A DNA stretch of 64,000 bases, taken from positions 1,984,001 through 2,048,000 of the forward strand of contig NZ_PYFP01000001.1 in the NCBI RefSeq assembly GCF_003056055.1, in the 5' to 3' direction. The translations under genes and the position numbers were made by a program. Below, one piece after another: positions 8,953-17,483 of this stretch (position 1 is its first letter; each line of letters begins with the position of its first letter). A model generated the notes under the pieces. The model saw only the letters and a list, made by a program, of their open reading frames with translations, ran no database searches and had not been told where the DNA came from. The DNA comes from Glaciimonas sp. PCH181 (GTDB lineage: Bacteria > Pseudomonadota > Gammaproteobacteria > Burkholderiales > Burkholderiaceae_D).

Positions 8953-11838
8953 ATGTCAAAACCTCTCATCGCAAAACAAACACCTCCCGCACCCCGCATC
9001 AAGAATTCCCTCCCTAATAAAGACGCACCATTAAAAGAAGATATCCGCTTGCTGGGCCGTCTTTTGGGTGATGTCTTGCGCGATCAAGAAGGCGACGCCG
9101 TCTTTGAAGTCGTGGAAACCATCCGCCAGACCGCCGTCCGCTTTCGCCGCGAATCGGATCAGCAAGCCGGAGCTGAACTCGACAAGTTATTGAAAAAGCT
9201 CACCCGCGATCAGACTAATTCAGTGGTTCGGGCCTTTTCGTATTTCTCGCATCTGGCGAATATCGCCGAAGATCAGCACCACAATCGCCGTCGCCGCGCC
9301 CATTTGCTGGCGGGTTCCAGCGCCCAACCGGGCAGCGTTGCCCACGCGCTGACCAAACTTGACGATGCCGGCGTTTCTGGCGCTACGGTGCGTAACTTCT
9401 TGAAAGATGCGCTTATTTCACCGGTATTGACCGCACATCCGACCGAAGTACAACGTAAAAGTATTCTGGATGCGGAACGTGAAATTGCGCGCCTGCTGGC
9501 CGAGCGCGATCAACCGCATACGCCGAAAGAGCTGCGCGATAACAGCGAACTGTTACGAGGTCGGATTGCGACGTTATGGCAAACCCGGATGCTGCGTTAC
9601 TCCAAATTGACCGTAGCGGACGAAATCGAAAACGCGCTGTCCTATCATAGGATTACTTTTCTGCGCGAATTGCCAGCGCTGTATGACGAAATCGAAGCTG
9701 AAATCGCGACACAGTTCCCAACCCGCGCACGGCAGACCGGGGCGATTGCACCTTTATCGCCTTTCGTTCAGATGGGTAGCTGGATCGGTGGCGACCGCGA
9801 CGGCAATCCGAATGTGAACGCTGGCACGATGCAACATGCGTTGCAACGGCAATCGACGACTATTCTTGATTTTTATCTTGAGGAAGTCCATGCACTCGGC
9901 GCGGAATTATCCGTTTCCACCCTGATGGTAAGCGTTAATGCCGAGCTGGAAGCGCTGGCGAAGTCTTCGCCGGACACCTCAGAACATCGCTCGGACGAGC
10001 CGTATCGCCGTGCTCTGATCGGCATTTATGCCCGCCTTGCCGCGACCGCCCGCGATCTGGGCGCAACCAACATCCTGCGCCATGAAGTCGGTCCCGCTGC
10101 GCACTACGCCACGGTAGCTGAATTTACGCAAGAGCTGCAAATCATCGAAGATTCGTTGATCGCCAACCATGGCGCGGCATTGGTTAAGCCCCGCTTATCC
10201 ACGTTGAAGCGCGCCAGTCAGATTTTTGGCTTCCATTTGGCCTCGCTCGATATGCGTCAAAGCTCGGACGTGCATGAGCGCGTGCTGACTGAATTGTTGG
10301 CGAATGCCGATGTCGAGCCCAACTACAAACAACTAGGCGAAGAACAAAAAATCGCCCTGCTATTAGCCGAATTGCACAACCCGCGTCCGCTGTACTCGCC
10401 TTATAGCAGCTATTCGGATGAGACCAATTCTGAACTCGGCGTTCTGCGCATGGCACGCGAAATTCGCCAACGCTACGGCGCACGGGCGATTCGCAACTAT
10501 ATTATTTCGCACACCGAAACCGTCTCCGATCTGCTAGAAGTCATGCTGTTGCAGCAGGAAACCGGCTTATTGCATCAACTTGACCCAGCGCACACTAGCG
10601 CTAAAGCCGTCACCAATAGCGAACTTGAGTTGATGGTCATTCCGCTGTTTGAAACCATCCCCGACCTGCGCGCAGCCGCAGCGATCATGCAGCAATGGAT
10701 GGCATTGCCGCCAGTTGCGCGACTGATTGTGGAGCAAGGCCGCCTGCAAGAAGTCATGCTGGGATATTCCGACTCAAATAAAGATGGCGGTTTCCTGACC
10801 TCAAACTGGGAGCTTTATAAAGCTGAGATCGAACTGGTCCGCGTATTTAATACCGCTGGTGTGAAACTGCGCTTGTTCCATGGCCGGGGCGGCACAGTTG
10901 GTCGCGGCGGCGGCCCAAGCTATCAAGCCATTCTGGCGCAGCCACCGGGCACAGTAAACGGTCAGATTCGACTGACCGAACAGGGTGAGATTATTGCCTC
11001 CAAATTCTCTAATCCGGAAATTGGTCGGCGCAATCTCGAACTGCTGGTAGCAGCCACACTGGAAGCCAGCCTGATGCCCAATACTGCGGTCGGCAAGCAA
11101 GCTAAAAAACTCAGCGAGTTCGAGCAATTAATGGATGGCTTGTCCGAGCGTGCTTATCAGGCTTATCGCAATCTGGTCTATGAAACCCCGGGCTTTACCG
11201 ACTATTTCTTTGAAGCGACGCCGATTGCAGAAATCGCTGAACTGAATATCGGCTCACGCCCGGCATCGCGCAAATCAACCCGTCGGATTGAGGATTTACG
11301 CGCCATTCCATGGGGCTTTTCATGGGGCCAATGCCGCTTGTTGTTGCCGGGCTGGTATGGTTTTGGCAGTGCCTTGTCAGCATGGCTAAACGATGGTGAC
11401 GCGAAAAGTAAAACGCAAAAAATGACCACTTTGCGCAGCATGTACAAAGAATGGCCATTCTTTGCCACGCTGTTGTCAAATATGGATATGGTGCTATCAA
11501 AAACCGATCTGGCGGTGGCCTCACGCTATGCAGGGCTGGTGACTGATCGCAAATTACGCAACAGCATTTTCAAGCGCATCGTGCAAGAACATGAATTGAC
11601 CAGCAGCTTGCTTTCATCGATCACCGGCGCGAAAGACCGACTGGCAAATAATCCATTGTTAGCCCGTTCGATCAAAAATCGCTTTGCCTACCTAGATCCG
11701 CTGAATCATTTGCAGGTTGAGTTGATTAAACGTCACCGCAGCGTGACTGCTTCGGGAAAAACCACGGAAGAACGCGTCAAACGCGGTATTCATTTGAGTA
11801 TCAACGGTATCGCAGCAGGCTTACGCAATACAGGTTGA
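8953..11838 (+). CDS. ppc: Phosphoenolpyruvate carboxylase
   Basis: Carboxylates PEP to oxaloacetate, replenishing the TCA cycle. 961 residues from the ATG at 8953 (a TTG 25 codons upstream would add an unlikely N-terminus); slightly longer than E. coli Ppc. Key motifs: catalytic His in [41 protein letters not shown], the glycine-rich [16 protein letters not shown] and the conserved C-terminal RNTG. The upstream ~300 bp shared with hemC shows no clear promoter or strong SD. A strong terminator follows. Confidence 0.97.
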   Translation: MSKPLIAKQTPPAPRIKNSLPNKDAPLKEDIRLLGRLLGDVLRDQEGDAVFEVVETIRQTAVRFRRESDQQAGAELDKLLKKLTRDQTNSVVRAFSYFSHLANIAEDQHHNRRRRAHLLAGSSAQPGSVAHALTKLDDAGVSGATVRNFLKDALISPVLTAHPTEVQRKSILDAEREIARLLAERDQPHTPKELRDNSELLRGRIATLWQTRMLRYSKLTVADEIENALSYHRITFLRELPALYDEIEAEIATQFPTRARQTGAIAPLSPFVQMGSWIGGDRDGNPNVNAGTMQHALQRQSTTILDFYLEEVHALGAELSVSTLMVSVNAELEALAKSSPDTSEHRSDEPYRRALIGIYARLAATARDLGATNILRHEVGPAAHYATVAEFTQELQIIEDSLIANHGAALVKPRLSTLKRASQIFGFHLASLDMRQSSDVHERVLTELLANADVEPNYKQLGEEQKIALLLAELHNPRPLYSPYSSYSDETNSELGVLRMAREIRQRYGARAIRNYIISHTETVSDLLEVMLLQQETGLLHQLDPAHTSAKAVTNSELELMVIPLFETIPDLRAAAAIMQQWMALPPVARLIVEQGRLQEVMLGYSDSNKDGGFLTSNWELYKAEIELVRVFNTAGVKLRLFHGRGGTVGRGGGPSYQAILAQPPGTVNGQIRLTEQGEIIASKFSNPEIGRRNLELLVAATLEASLMPNTAVGKQAKKLSEFEQLMDGLSERAYQAYRNLVYETPGFTDYFFEATPIAEIAELNIGSRPASRKSTRRIEDLRAIPWGFSWGQCRLLLPGWYGFGSALSAWLNDGDAKSKTQKMTTLRSMYKEWPFFATLLSNMDMVLSKTDLAVASRYAGLVTDRKLRNSIFKRIVQEHELTSSLLSSITGAKDRLANNPLLARSIKNRFAYLDPLNHLQVELIKRHRSVTASGKTTEERVKRGIHLSINGIAAGLRNTG

Positions 11839-11877
11839 TAAAGGTAACGATTGATCTGAGGACTGCGTAGTAATAGC

Positions 11878-11919
11878 AAAAAGCCGGGGAAATCACAACG
11901 TTGATCCCCCGGCTTTTTT
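11878..11919 (+). terminator. Intrinsic terminator of ppc
   Basis: Stem AAAAAGCCGGGG (11878-11889) with a complementary CCCCGGCTTTTT arm ending near 11919, loop of about 18 nt, T-run at the end. The flanking A-run would also allow function on the minus strand. Confidence 0.85.
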
Positions 11920-12266
11920 ACGTCTGTATCGGCGCGTTCTATCACCATCTTTATATATCGCCATTTTGATTCTAAACATCACAGCGAAATCATCCCATAA
12001 CGATTGCCCATTTAATCAACAGAGATAAACAACTTTCTAAATAGGCGCAAACCATTTGCACGGCATAGCCAATGCCATCGCCCAAGATTTTTCCATCAAA
12101 TACCCAAGGCTATTCTCGGCAATTAATAGACAACCCGACATCATTTGAAGAAATATCTGATAGCCGAACGATAAGCCAAGGCGATAAGGTTGATCTACAG
12201 ATAAGAACCCCAGCAACAACGTCAGCGCCAAGACGTTCATTCAACGCACAATAGGAGAATATTTAC
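11920..12266. other. Intergenic region upstream of the response regulator
   Basis: No convincing gene. A short plus-strand frame (12072-12254) lacks an SD and family resemblance. The last bases hold the SD (TAGGAGAA) of the response regulator gene. Confidence 0.5.
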
Positions 12267-12974
12267 ATGTCAAAACATGCATTGATCACCAAGATTCGCA
12301 TCGTTATCGCGGATGATCACCCCGTCGCCCTTTCTGGCGTAAAAACGCTGATCGAGCAATGCGCCAATATGATCGTGACGGGCATCGCCGCCAGCCCTCG
12401 TGGCGTTTTCCAGCAACTCGACAAGCAGCAATGTGACATTCTGGTGACCGACTTTTCTATGCCAGTCCAGAATGAAGTAGACGGCATCGAAATGATCCGT
12501 CAGATACGTCTTCAATTTCCGATGATCGCGGTGGTCGTCTTGACGGCGATGAAAAAAGCACCGTTATATACCGCGTTACTAGAATTAGGAGTGCGGGCGA
12601 TTGTCAACAAAGATAGTGATAACGGTGAAATCGCCCAAGCGATCAATCAAGCCTTTAACGGCCTGATATTTTTGGGAAGAAGCAGCGCAGAGTTAATGAA
12701 GATGCGTCAACTCATTACAGCGGACGATATGCATAACAAACAACATTTGTCAGTCCGTGAAACCGAAGTATTGCATTTCCTTTCGAGAGGCGTCTCCGCC
12801 GATGGCATCGCCCGCATCCTGCACCGCAGCATCAAGACGATTAGCCATCATAAGCGTTCAGCGATGGAAAAACTCAATGTAGAAACGGATCTTCAACTCA
12901 TGCGCTATTTTGCAGAGAAAGAGCTGGATGACGTCGCCCCTGCGAATATTGTCCAAAACAGCGTCATGAAATAA
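12267..12974 (+). CDS. RcsB/NarL-family response regulator
   Basis: 235 residues. Receiver domain 1-~125: acidic pocket ADDHP (D16, D17), phospho-acceptor D62 (LVTDFSMP), Thr93 (VVVLTA) and Lys115 (IVNKDSD). The C-terminal LuxR-type helix-turn-helix (~160-220; LSVRETEVLHFLSRG, HRSIKTISHHKRSAMEKL) is close in wording to RcsB/BvgA-type regulators (RSIKTIS..KKSAMMKLGVE in RcsB). AGGAGAA lies 8 bp before the ATG. No sensor kinase gene is adjacent, so this is an orphan regulator and its target is unknown. Confidence 0.88.
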   Translation: MSKHALITKIRIVIADDHPVALSGVKTLIEQCANMIVTGIAASPRGVFQQLDKQQCDILVTDFSMPVQNEVDGIEMIRQIRLQFPMIAVVVLTAMKKAPLYTALLELGVRAIVNKDSDNGEIAQAINQAFNGLIFLGRSSAELMKMRQLITADDMHNKQHLSVRETEVLHFLSRGVSADGIARILHRSIKTISHHKRSAMEKLNVETDLQLMRYFAEKELDDVAPANIVQNSVMK

Positions 12975-12982
12975 ACGTTGCA

Positions 12983-13462
12983 TTAGAGGTTTTTTTGTAG
13001 AAACGTAGCCTTACCCATTTCTGGATTCAATTCATAGCCAGCAAAACCGCAGGATTTATAGAGGTTAGTGGCAATCACGTTTCCTTCCAATACTTCCAGT
13101 GTGACTTTGCAACAGCCTAGCGACGTCGCAAGAAGCGACACATAGTCAATTAACTTTCGGCCTATCCCCTGCCCCCTAAATGCCGTAGCCACTGCGAGAT
13201 CATGAATATTCAATAATGGCCGGCAAGAAAAGGTCGAAAAACCATCCATGCACATCGCCAGTCCCGCTGGCATACCATCTACAAAAGCGAGCACTGGCCG
13301 AATCGTGGGTCTTTTTCTCAATTCGGCAATTAAGTTTTCTTTGACAAAATCGGCTAACGGTTTGTTGCCTCCCATCGGGTCGGTTGCATAACCATCGAGC
13401 AAAGTCAGAATCGCTTGCGTGTGATGGGGATTACTTAAATCCGCGTTGATTATTTCTGTCAT
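12983..13462 (-). CDS. GNAT family N-acetyltransferase
   Basis: 159 residues with the acetyl-CoA pyrophosphate-binding motif A (VATAFRGQGIGRKLIDYV, R/QxxGxG/A type at ~95-105) and motif B region (VTLEVLEGNVIATNLYKSCGF). Transfers acetyl from acetyl-CoA to an amine; the substrate cannot be told from sequence. It converges with the response regulator gene 8 bp away and is divergent from the adenine deaminase gene. Confidence 0.85.
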   Translation of the reverse strand: MTEIINADLSNPHHTQAILTLLDGYATDPMGGNKPLADFVKENLIAELRKRPTIRPVLAFVDGMPAGLAMCMDGFSTFSCRPLLNIHDLAVATAFRGQGIGRKLIDYVSLLATSLGCCKVTLEVLEGNVIATNLYKSCGFAGYELNPEMGKATFLQKNL

Positions 13463-13583
13463 CTAATTTGCTTGTATAAGGTCGTTAAAAGTAGGTAATC
13501 TAACACTGAGACTGTCATGGCTTTCCTTTGTCTCTGTAGAATTACGGAAATATCCACTCATTCCCTGAAAAATTAAAGCACCC

Positions 13584-14633
13584 ATGACAACTTCAACGCC
13601 CGCACTCGCCGCCGATCTGAAATCGTTTATCGAAGGTTTGCCAAAAGCGGAACTGCATTTGCATATTGAAGGCACGCTGGAGCCTGAATTGCTGTTCGCG
13701 TTGGCCCAGCGCAATCAGGTGCAACTGCCGTATGCAACGGTGGAAGAATTACGGGCCGCTTACGCTTTCAGCGATCTGCAATCGTTTCTGGATCTTTATT
13801 ACGCCGGTGCCGCAGTGCTGCAAACCGAACAGGATTTTTATGAAATGACTGCGTCCTATATCGGACATTGTCGTAGCGATAACGTGCGTCACGCTGAAAT
13901 CTTCTTCGACCCGCAAACCCACACCGAGCGCGGCATCGGCATTGAGATTGTCTTCGCAGGCATCGCACGCGCACTGCGCGAAGCACGGGATGCGCATGGC
14001 TTTAGCAGCGCGATAATTATGTCGTTTTTGCGCCATCTTCCTGAGGAAGAGGCATTTATCACGCTAGAAGCAGCGCTGCCATTGCGCGACCAATATCGTG
14101 ATCTATGGATTGGTATAGGTCTTGATTCTGCCGAGCGTGGTAATCCACCAGAAAAATTTACCAACGTATTTGCCCGCTGCCGCCAACTCGGTTTCCATCT
14201 GGTCGCCCACGCAGGCGAAGAAGGACCACCGGAATACGTGCGCGACGCGTTGGATATGCTGCATGTTGAACGCATTGATCACGGCGTGCGCAGCGAAGAA
14301 GACCCGGTATTAATGGCACGTCTGGCAAAGCAGCGCACACCGCTGACGGTGTGTCCGCTATCGAATCTCAAGCTCTGCGTAGTGAACGACATGACCGAGC
14401 ACAATTTGGCACGCTTGCTGCACGCTGGCCTGGCCGTCACGATCAACTCCGATGATCCTGCTTATTTTGGCGGCTACATGAACGCCAACTATCTGGCTGT
14501 CGCCGAATCACTACAACTCAGCCGTACCGAATTGGTCAAGCTGACACGAAATAGCTTCGAAGCCAGTTTTTTACCAATAGCGGAAAAACAGCGGCTATTG
14601 TTAGAGCTTGATGGCTATTGCATGGCGCATTAA
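13584..14633 (+). CDS. Adenine deaminase (adenosine-deaminase superfamily)
   Basis: 349 residues, TIM-barrel amidohydrolase. Metal and catalytic motifs: KAELHLHIEG (~21-30), VAHAGEEGPPEY with His and catalytic Glu, ERIDHGVR, and the Asp pair in NSDDPAYFGGYMNANY. The SDDPAYFGGY wording and PQTHTERG segment match the adenine deaminase subgroup (such as Pseudomonas PA0148) rather than true adenosine deaminase, which has SLNTDDP-type sequence. So the likely reaction is adenine to hypoxanthine plus ammonia in purine salvage. Many databases label such genes add. No strong SD is seen. Confidence 0.9.
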   Translation: MTTSTPALAADLKSFIEGLPKAELHLHIEGTLEPELLFALAQRNQVQLPYATVEELRAAYAFSDLQSFLDLYYAGAAVLQTEQDFYEMTASYIGHCRSDNVRHAEIFFDPQTHTERGIGIEIVFAGIARALREARDAHGFSSAIIMSFLRHLPEEEAFITLEAALPLRDQYRDLWIGIGLDSAERGNPPEKFTNVFARCRQLGFHLVAHAGEEGPPEYVRDALDMLHVERIDHGVRSEEDPVLMARLAKQRTPLTVCPLSNLKLCVVNDMTEHNLARLLHAGLAVTINSDDPAYFGGYMNANYLAVAESLQLSRTELVKLTRNSFEASFLPIAEKQRLLLELDGYCMAH

Positions 14634-14800
14634 TACATTGCCCCTGTAGTCCATAGTTAGTTATTACAGGCAAAATTGCAGCAGAATCAAATGCGGCGCG
14701 CTGAATCAAGACAAACCATGAAGGCAAACCCTTGATTCTCCGGCGCAATCAACTTCACAGCCAGGATTGCTGCCAACGTAGGCCAGCCAAAAATCAAAAC

Positions 14801-14869
14801 AAAAAAAAGCCCGCAGAACCTTTCGGTTGCGGGCTGAATCCAAACCTTAGGAGGTGTTGGAGGAGACAG
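14801..14869 (-). ncRNA. Candidate small RNA with anti-Shine-Dalgarno motifs (betaproteobacterial toxic sRNA-like)
   Basis: Seen on the minus strand: a ~69-nt unit starting about 14869. It carries two C-rich stretches complementary to Shine-Dalgarno sequences (TCTCCTCC, and CACCTCCTAAGG, which mimics the 16S 3' end). It ends in a hairpin CCCGC-AACC-GAAA-GGTT-CT-GCGGG (GNRA loop) followed by U8 (14808-14801), an intrinsic terminator. A near-consensus -10 (TATAGT) sits about 6 nt upstream of the presumed start. Known (from memory): Rfam describes a 'Betaproteobacteria toxic small RNA' family found by failed cloning in E. coli, and this layout fits what I recall of it. Inferred: it could block translation by masking SDs. 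The opposite strand carries SD-like AGGAGGTG, but it has no terminator and would have a weaker TTTC loop. Confidence 0.65.
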
Positions 14870-14874
14870 GTGTA

Positions 14875-14903
14875 ACTATATCGAGTCTTGTGTCACGTGT
14901 ATG
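14875..14903 (-). promoter_or_regulatory. Putative promoter of the anti-SD small RNA
   Basis: -10 TATAGT at 14880-14875 (minus strand, one mismatch to TATAAT), 17-bp spacer, weak -35 CATACA at 14903-14898. The position predicts a start near 14869, consistent with the ~69-nt RNA. Confidence 0.5.
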
Positions 14904-15063
14904 CTTAATTATTCGAATACCTGATATTTCAGAAATGTATAACTAAAAGTTCTTTGCACTTTTAAAACTTTTCGCCTAGGCCTTATTTAAGCCGAAACAT
15001 ACTTTAAATAGAATCGTCGATCGGATCACGCTCTATCTTCAGAGCCAATATCAGGAGAAACTT

Positions 15064-15327
15064 ATGAATGATAAAGAAACACGCGATCAATATGCGCAAG
15101 AATTGACGCGTCGCTTTGACGAACTAAGAGAATGGGCGCTTAGCAATTGGCCAGTGAAGTCCTATCCGCTGATGGAATCCGATTTCAGCGCGTCAGGCAA
15201 AGAAATTAGCGAAATTTTGGGGCCAAAACTGGCCAAAGGCGAGAGTGGCAGCGCCGATGACAGCAAATCTCATTGCTGTGACGATCAGCCACAATACATT
15301 AGCGTCACACCGATGCCATGGCCATAA
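15064..15327 (+). CDS. Small hypothetical protein (87 aa)
   Basis: Not recognised. Acidic-to-neutral soluble protein, N-terminal helical half rich in charged residues (QELTRRFDELREWALSNWP), a middle SDFSASGKEISEILGPKL segment, a C-terminal CC pair (SHCCDDQP) and a proline-rich end. CAGGAGAAACTT immediately precedes the ATG, which supports translation. No signal peptide or membrane segment. Neighbours give no functional hint. Confidence 0.65.
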   Translation: MNDKETRDQYAQELTRRFDELREWALSNWPVKSYPLMESDFSASGKEISEILGPKLAKGESGSADDSKSHCCDDQPQYISVTPMPWP

Positions 15328-15539
15328 ACAATCACTTTCTACACAGCATACAAATTTGCGTCTTAAGACCAATTTAGAAGGAGTTCATCTTATTTTCACC
15401 AGGGTTCTTGCTAGTACGGCATTTTTCGCGCAAGATCGATGAGGAACAAAATAGTTTGCCCGGCAGATGTTGCAACCAGCTCTACCAAGCAATATTTCTG
15501 ATCACATTGGCAACATGAATAGCACCTGTGGAGATTACG

Positions 15540-15794
15540 ATGGACAACGTACTAGCTGCACCGCGCCTGACGCGCGCCGGGATTCTATTTTCAGTGATTG
15601 TTAATTACCAGCACTATCAATGCCTTGTTCCTGCTGCCACCCTCGCTGCTCTGTCCCATTCAAAAGATCCAAAATTAGACTTATTAAATACCTATCGCGC
15701 CTTTCAAACCAAAATTGAAGGCGTAGCACGGCGCGTTATTAACGCCGGGGTCGCTGGCGTTCCGGTAGTTGTCAGTAGCGGCTACTTTCATTAG
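15540..15794 (+). CDS. DUF1488-like small protein
   Basis: 84 residues from the ATG at 15540, which has GGAG 8 bp upstream (a GTG 4 codons earlier is less likely). The pattern FSVIVNYQHYQCLVPAATLAAL, followed by a helix with FQTKIEGVARRVINAG and a final beta segment VVVSS, resembles DUF1488 proteins, which are small, widespread and uncharacterised. Family assignment is by remembered pattern only. Confidence 0.6.
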   Translation: MDNVLAAPRLTRAGILFSVIVNYQHYQCLVPAATLAALSHSKDPKLDLLNTYRAFQTKIEGVARRVINAGVAGVPVVVSSGYFH

Positions 15795-15911
15795 CGCTAG
15801 CCTGAACTTTATGCGCCCATAACACTGCGGCGCATTAAACCCTCTTTTCTTTATAACCTGAAGCGCCCTCAGCGCTGCGTTAGCACGCGTGCCTTCGATC
15901 AGCGCTGTGCG

Positions 15912-16055
15912 CTATTTAGCGGGCGCAGTGGATGCGGCGGGGCTTGCTGCAGGCGTTGGCGTCACGGTTTGCGGTAACGGCGCATCTTTTTTCTGACAAC
16001 CAATAAGTAGCACCGTTAATAGCGTGATCGCAAAAATTGTTTGGCGATGCAACAT
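15912..16055 (-). CDS. Small lipoprotein (47 aa)
   Basis: A short ORF, ATG at 16055, with GAAAGG 6 bp upstream. N-terminus MLHRQTIFAITLLTVLLIGC is a textbook lipoprotein signal: positive start, hydrophobic core and lipobox LIGC with Cys20. The mature peptide is only 28 residues (QKKDAPLP then a Thr/Pro/Ala-rich tail). It would be an outer- or inner-membrane lipopeptide; Gln at +2 favours outer membrane sorting. The mature start is loosely like LptM-type lipopeptides (GCGQKGPLYLP), but too different to name. Easily missed because of its size. Confidence 0.7.
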   Translation of the reverse strand: MLHRQTIFAITLLTVLLIGCQKKDAPLPQTVTPTPAASPAASTAPAK

Positions 16056-16353
16056 ATAAACCTTTCTATATCAGGCAAATAAAGAAGGAAGATTATCGAC
16101 GTTGCGCGTTACCAACTTTTTTACCGCATCAAAGCGAAGATTGCAAATAACCACTAGACAAACAATATTACGCGCGATTATTGTTCATAAGAAACGTCGC
16201 GTTGCAATCATTAAGACTCTCGATAAGCGCTATATCAAAGTAACTTAAGTCAGGGAAGCTTTTCTGACAAATGCAGCTTCCATAGCGGACCGGAAAATAG
16301 TATAAATATAGCAATCATCGTAGCTTTTAACATCAGAATACTAGAGGAATATT

Positions 16354-16758
16354 ATGCGAAATACTGACGATCTTGGTAAATTCATCCTCCGCGCAACTTT
16401 GGCGATATTGATTCTTTTTCATGGTATTTCAAAAATGATTAGCGGTCCCGGCTTTGTGGTGGGATTGGTTAGCAGCGCTGGCCTGCCTCCGCAAGTGGCC
16501 TATTTAGTCTATATCGGTGAAGTGTTAGCGCCATTGATCATATTGTTCGGCGTCTGGACGCGGGTAGGTGCGCTAATTGTTGTCATTAATATGCTATTTG
16601 CTTTTGCGCTGGTGCACAGCAAACAAATACTGACCTTATCTGACACTGGAGGATGGGGTCTGGAACTGCAAGGTTTTTATCTCTTCAGCGCGGTTGCGGT
16701 TCTATTGCTAGGCGCAGGACGGCTGAGTATTGGCGGCACTGCCGGGCGCTGGAATTAA
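16354..16758 (+). CDS. DoxX family membrane protein
   Basis: 134 residues with four membrane segments (~10-27, ~48-66, ~70-90, ~108-124). Family signature near the N-terminus: LRATLAILILFHGISKM. DoxX-type proteins are small quinone-pathway-associated or oxidative-stress-associated inner-membrane proteins; the exact role varies and is not shown here. A GAGGAAT SD precedes the ATG and a strong terminator follows 100 bp on. Divergent from the small lipoprotein gene. Confidence 0.85.
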   Translation: MRNTDDLGKFILRATLAILILFHGISKMISGPGFVVGLVSSAGLPPQVAYLVYIGEVLAPLIILFGVWTRVGALIVVINMLFAFALVHSKQILTLSDTGGWGLELQGFYLFSAVAVLLLGAGRLSIGGTAGRWN

Positions 16759-16860
16759 GTATTTTTAAGTGATGGCGTGTCTACCTTAAACCGCTGCAAA
16801 GTCAGCACTTTTGGGTGCGCCTTGCACGGCGTTACTTACGTCATCCGATAAAACGTTACA

Positions 16861-16892
16861 CAAAACCCGCCTTCTGGCGGGTTTTGCTTTTT
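16861..16892 (+). terminator. Intrinsic terminator after doxX-like gene
   Basis: Stem CAAAACCCGCC / GGCGGGTTTTG (16861-16886) with loop TTCT, followed by CTTTTT. Confidence 0.88.
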
Positions 16893-16918
16893 ATCATTAC
16901 GCCACTCTCCGTAAAATT

Positions 16919-16937
16919 TATATCGTAATTTGATATA
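16919..16937 (+). promoter_or_regulatory. Putative MarR-type operator/promoter
   Basis: Inverted repeat TATATC (16919-16924) / GATATA (16932-16937), spacer GTAATTT, about 45 bp before the marR-like ATG. It overlaps a TATAAT-like -10 (GATATAATTT). MarR regulators typically bind such AT-rich palindromes near their own promoter, so autoregulation is inferred. Confidence 0.4.
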
Positions 16938-16981
16938 ATTTCTATTTTCCCGCTCACCAATCTCACAAAAGCCCCCTCTGC

Positions 16982-17404
16982 ATGACAGCTAAAACCACCG
17001 CCCCGCTTACCAAAGACGATTTCGAAGCGCTCTCAACATTTCGCTATCAATTACGCAAATTTTTGCGCTTTAGCGAAGAGGCAGCGCAAGCCAACGGCGT
17101 CACCCCGCAACAATATCTTCTTTTGTTGCATGTTAAAGGGTCGCCCGGCCGCAATTGGGCGACCGTGGGGGAATTAGCTGAACGTCTGCAATCGCAGCAA
17201 CACAGCGTAGTCGCATTGATTTCGCGCTGTGAAAAACTTCTGCTAGTAGAACGTCGTCCCAGCGAAGTCGACCGTCGCCAAGTCAATATCCATCTGCTGC
17301 CAGCCGGTGAGAGTTGCCTTGCCACCCTCGCCAGCCTGCATCACGACGAGCTGAATACGCTAACGGATACTTTCTTGATCCCTAACGTGAATTTCACCCG
17401 TTAA
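16982..17404 (+). CDS. MarR family transcriptional regulator
   Basis: 140 residues, winged helix. Recognition region TVGELAERLQSQQHSVVALISRCEKLLLVERRPSEVDRRQ shows the usual helix-turn-helix followed by the wing with the DRR motif. No cysteine pair typical of OhrR is seen, so a ligand-responsive rather than peroxide-responsive role is more likely. It sits directly upstream of a ClC-type exchanger gene (79 bp), which may be a target or simply a neighbour. A candidate operator lies at 16919-16937. Confidence 0.88.
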   Translation: MTAKTTAPLTKDDFEALSTFRYQLRKFLRFSEEAAQANGVTPQQYLLLLHVKGSPGRNWATVGELAERLQSQQHSVVALISRCEKLLLVERRPSEVDRRQVNIHLLPAGESCLATLASLHHDELNTLTDTFLIPNVNFTR

Positions 17405-17483
17405 TGTCATCCCCTCATTGCCAGCGTTAACTTTATATGCTTGCTTCATCCGCTTTATTCCACCCCTATTCGCCTACCTCACC

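Noticed and set aside
12072..12254. 60-codon plus-strand ORF before the response regulator
   Set aside because: No SD, unremarkable composition and no family resemblance.
14801..14880. Plus-strand reading of the small RNA locus as an RNA with strong SD motifs
   Set aside because: The plus strand lacks a terminator, while the minus strand has a -10 box, GNRA loop and U-tract in the right order; kept only as an alternative.
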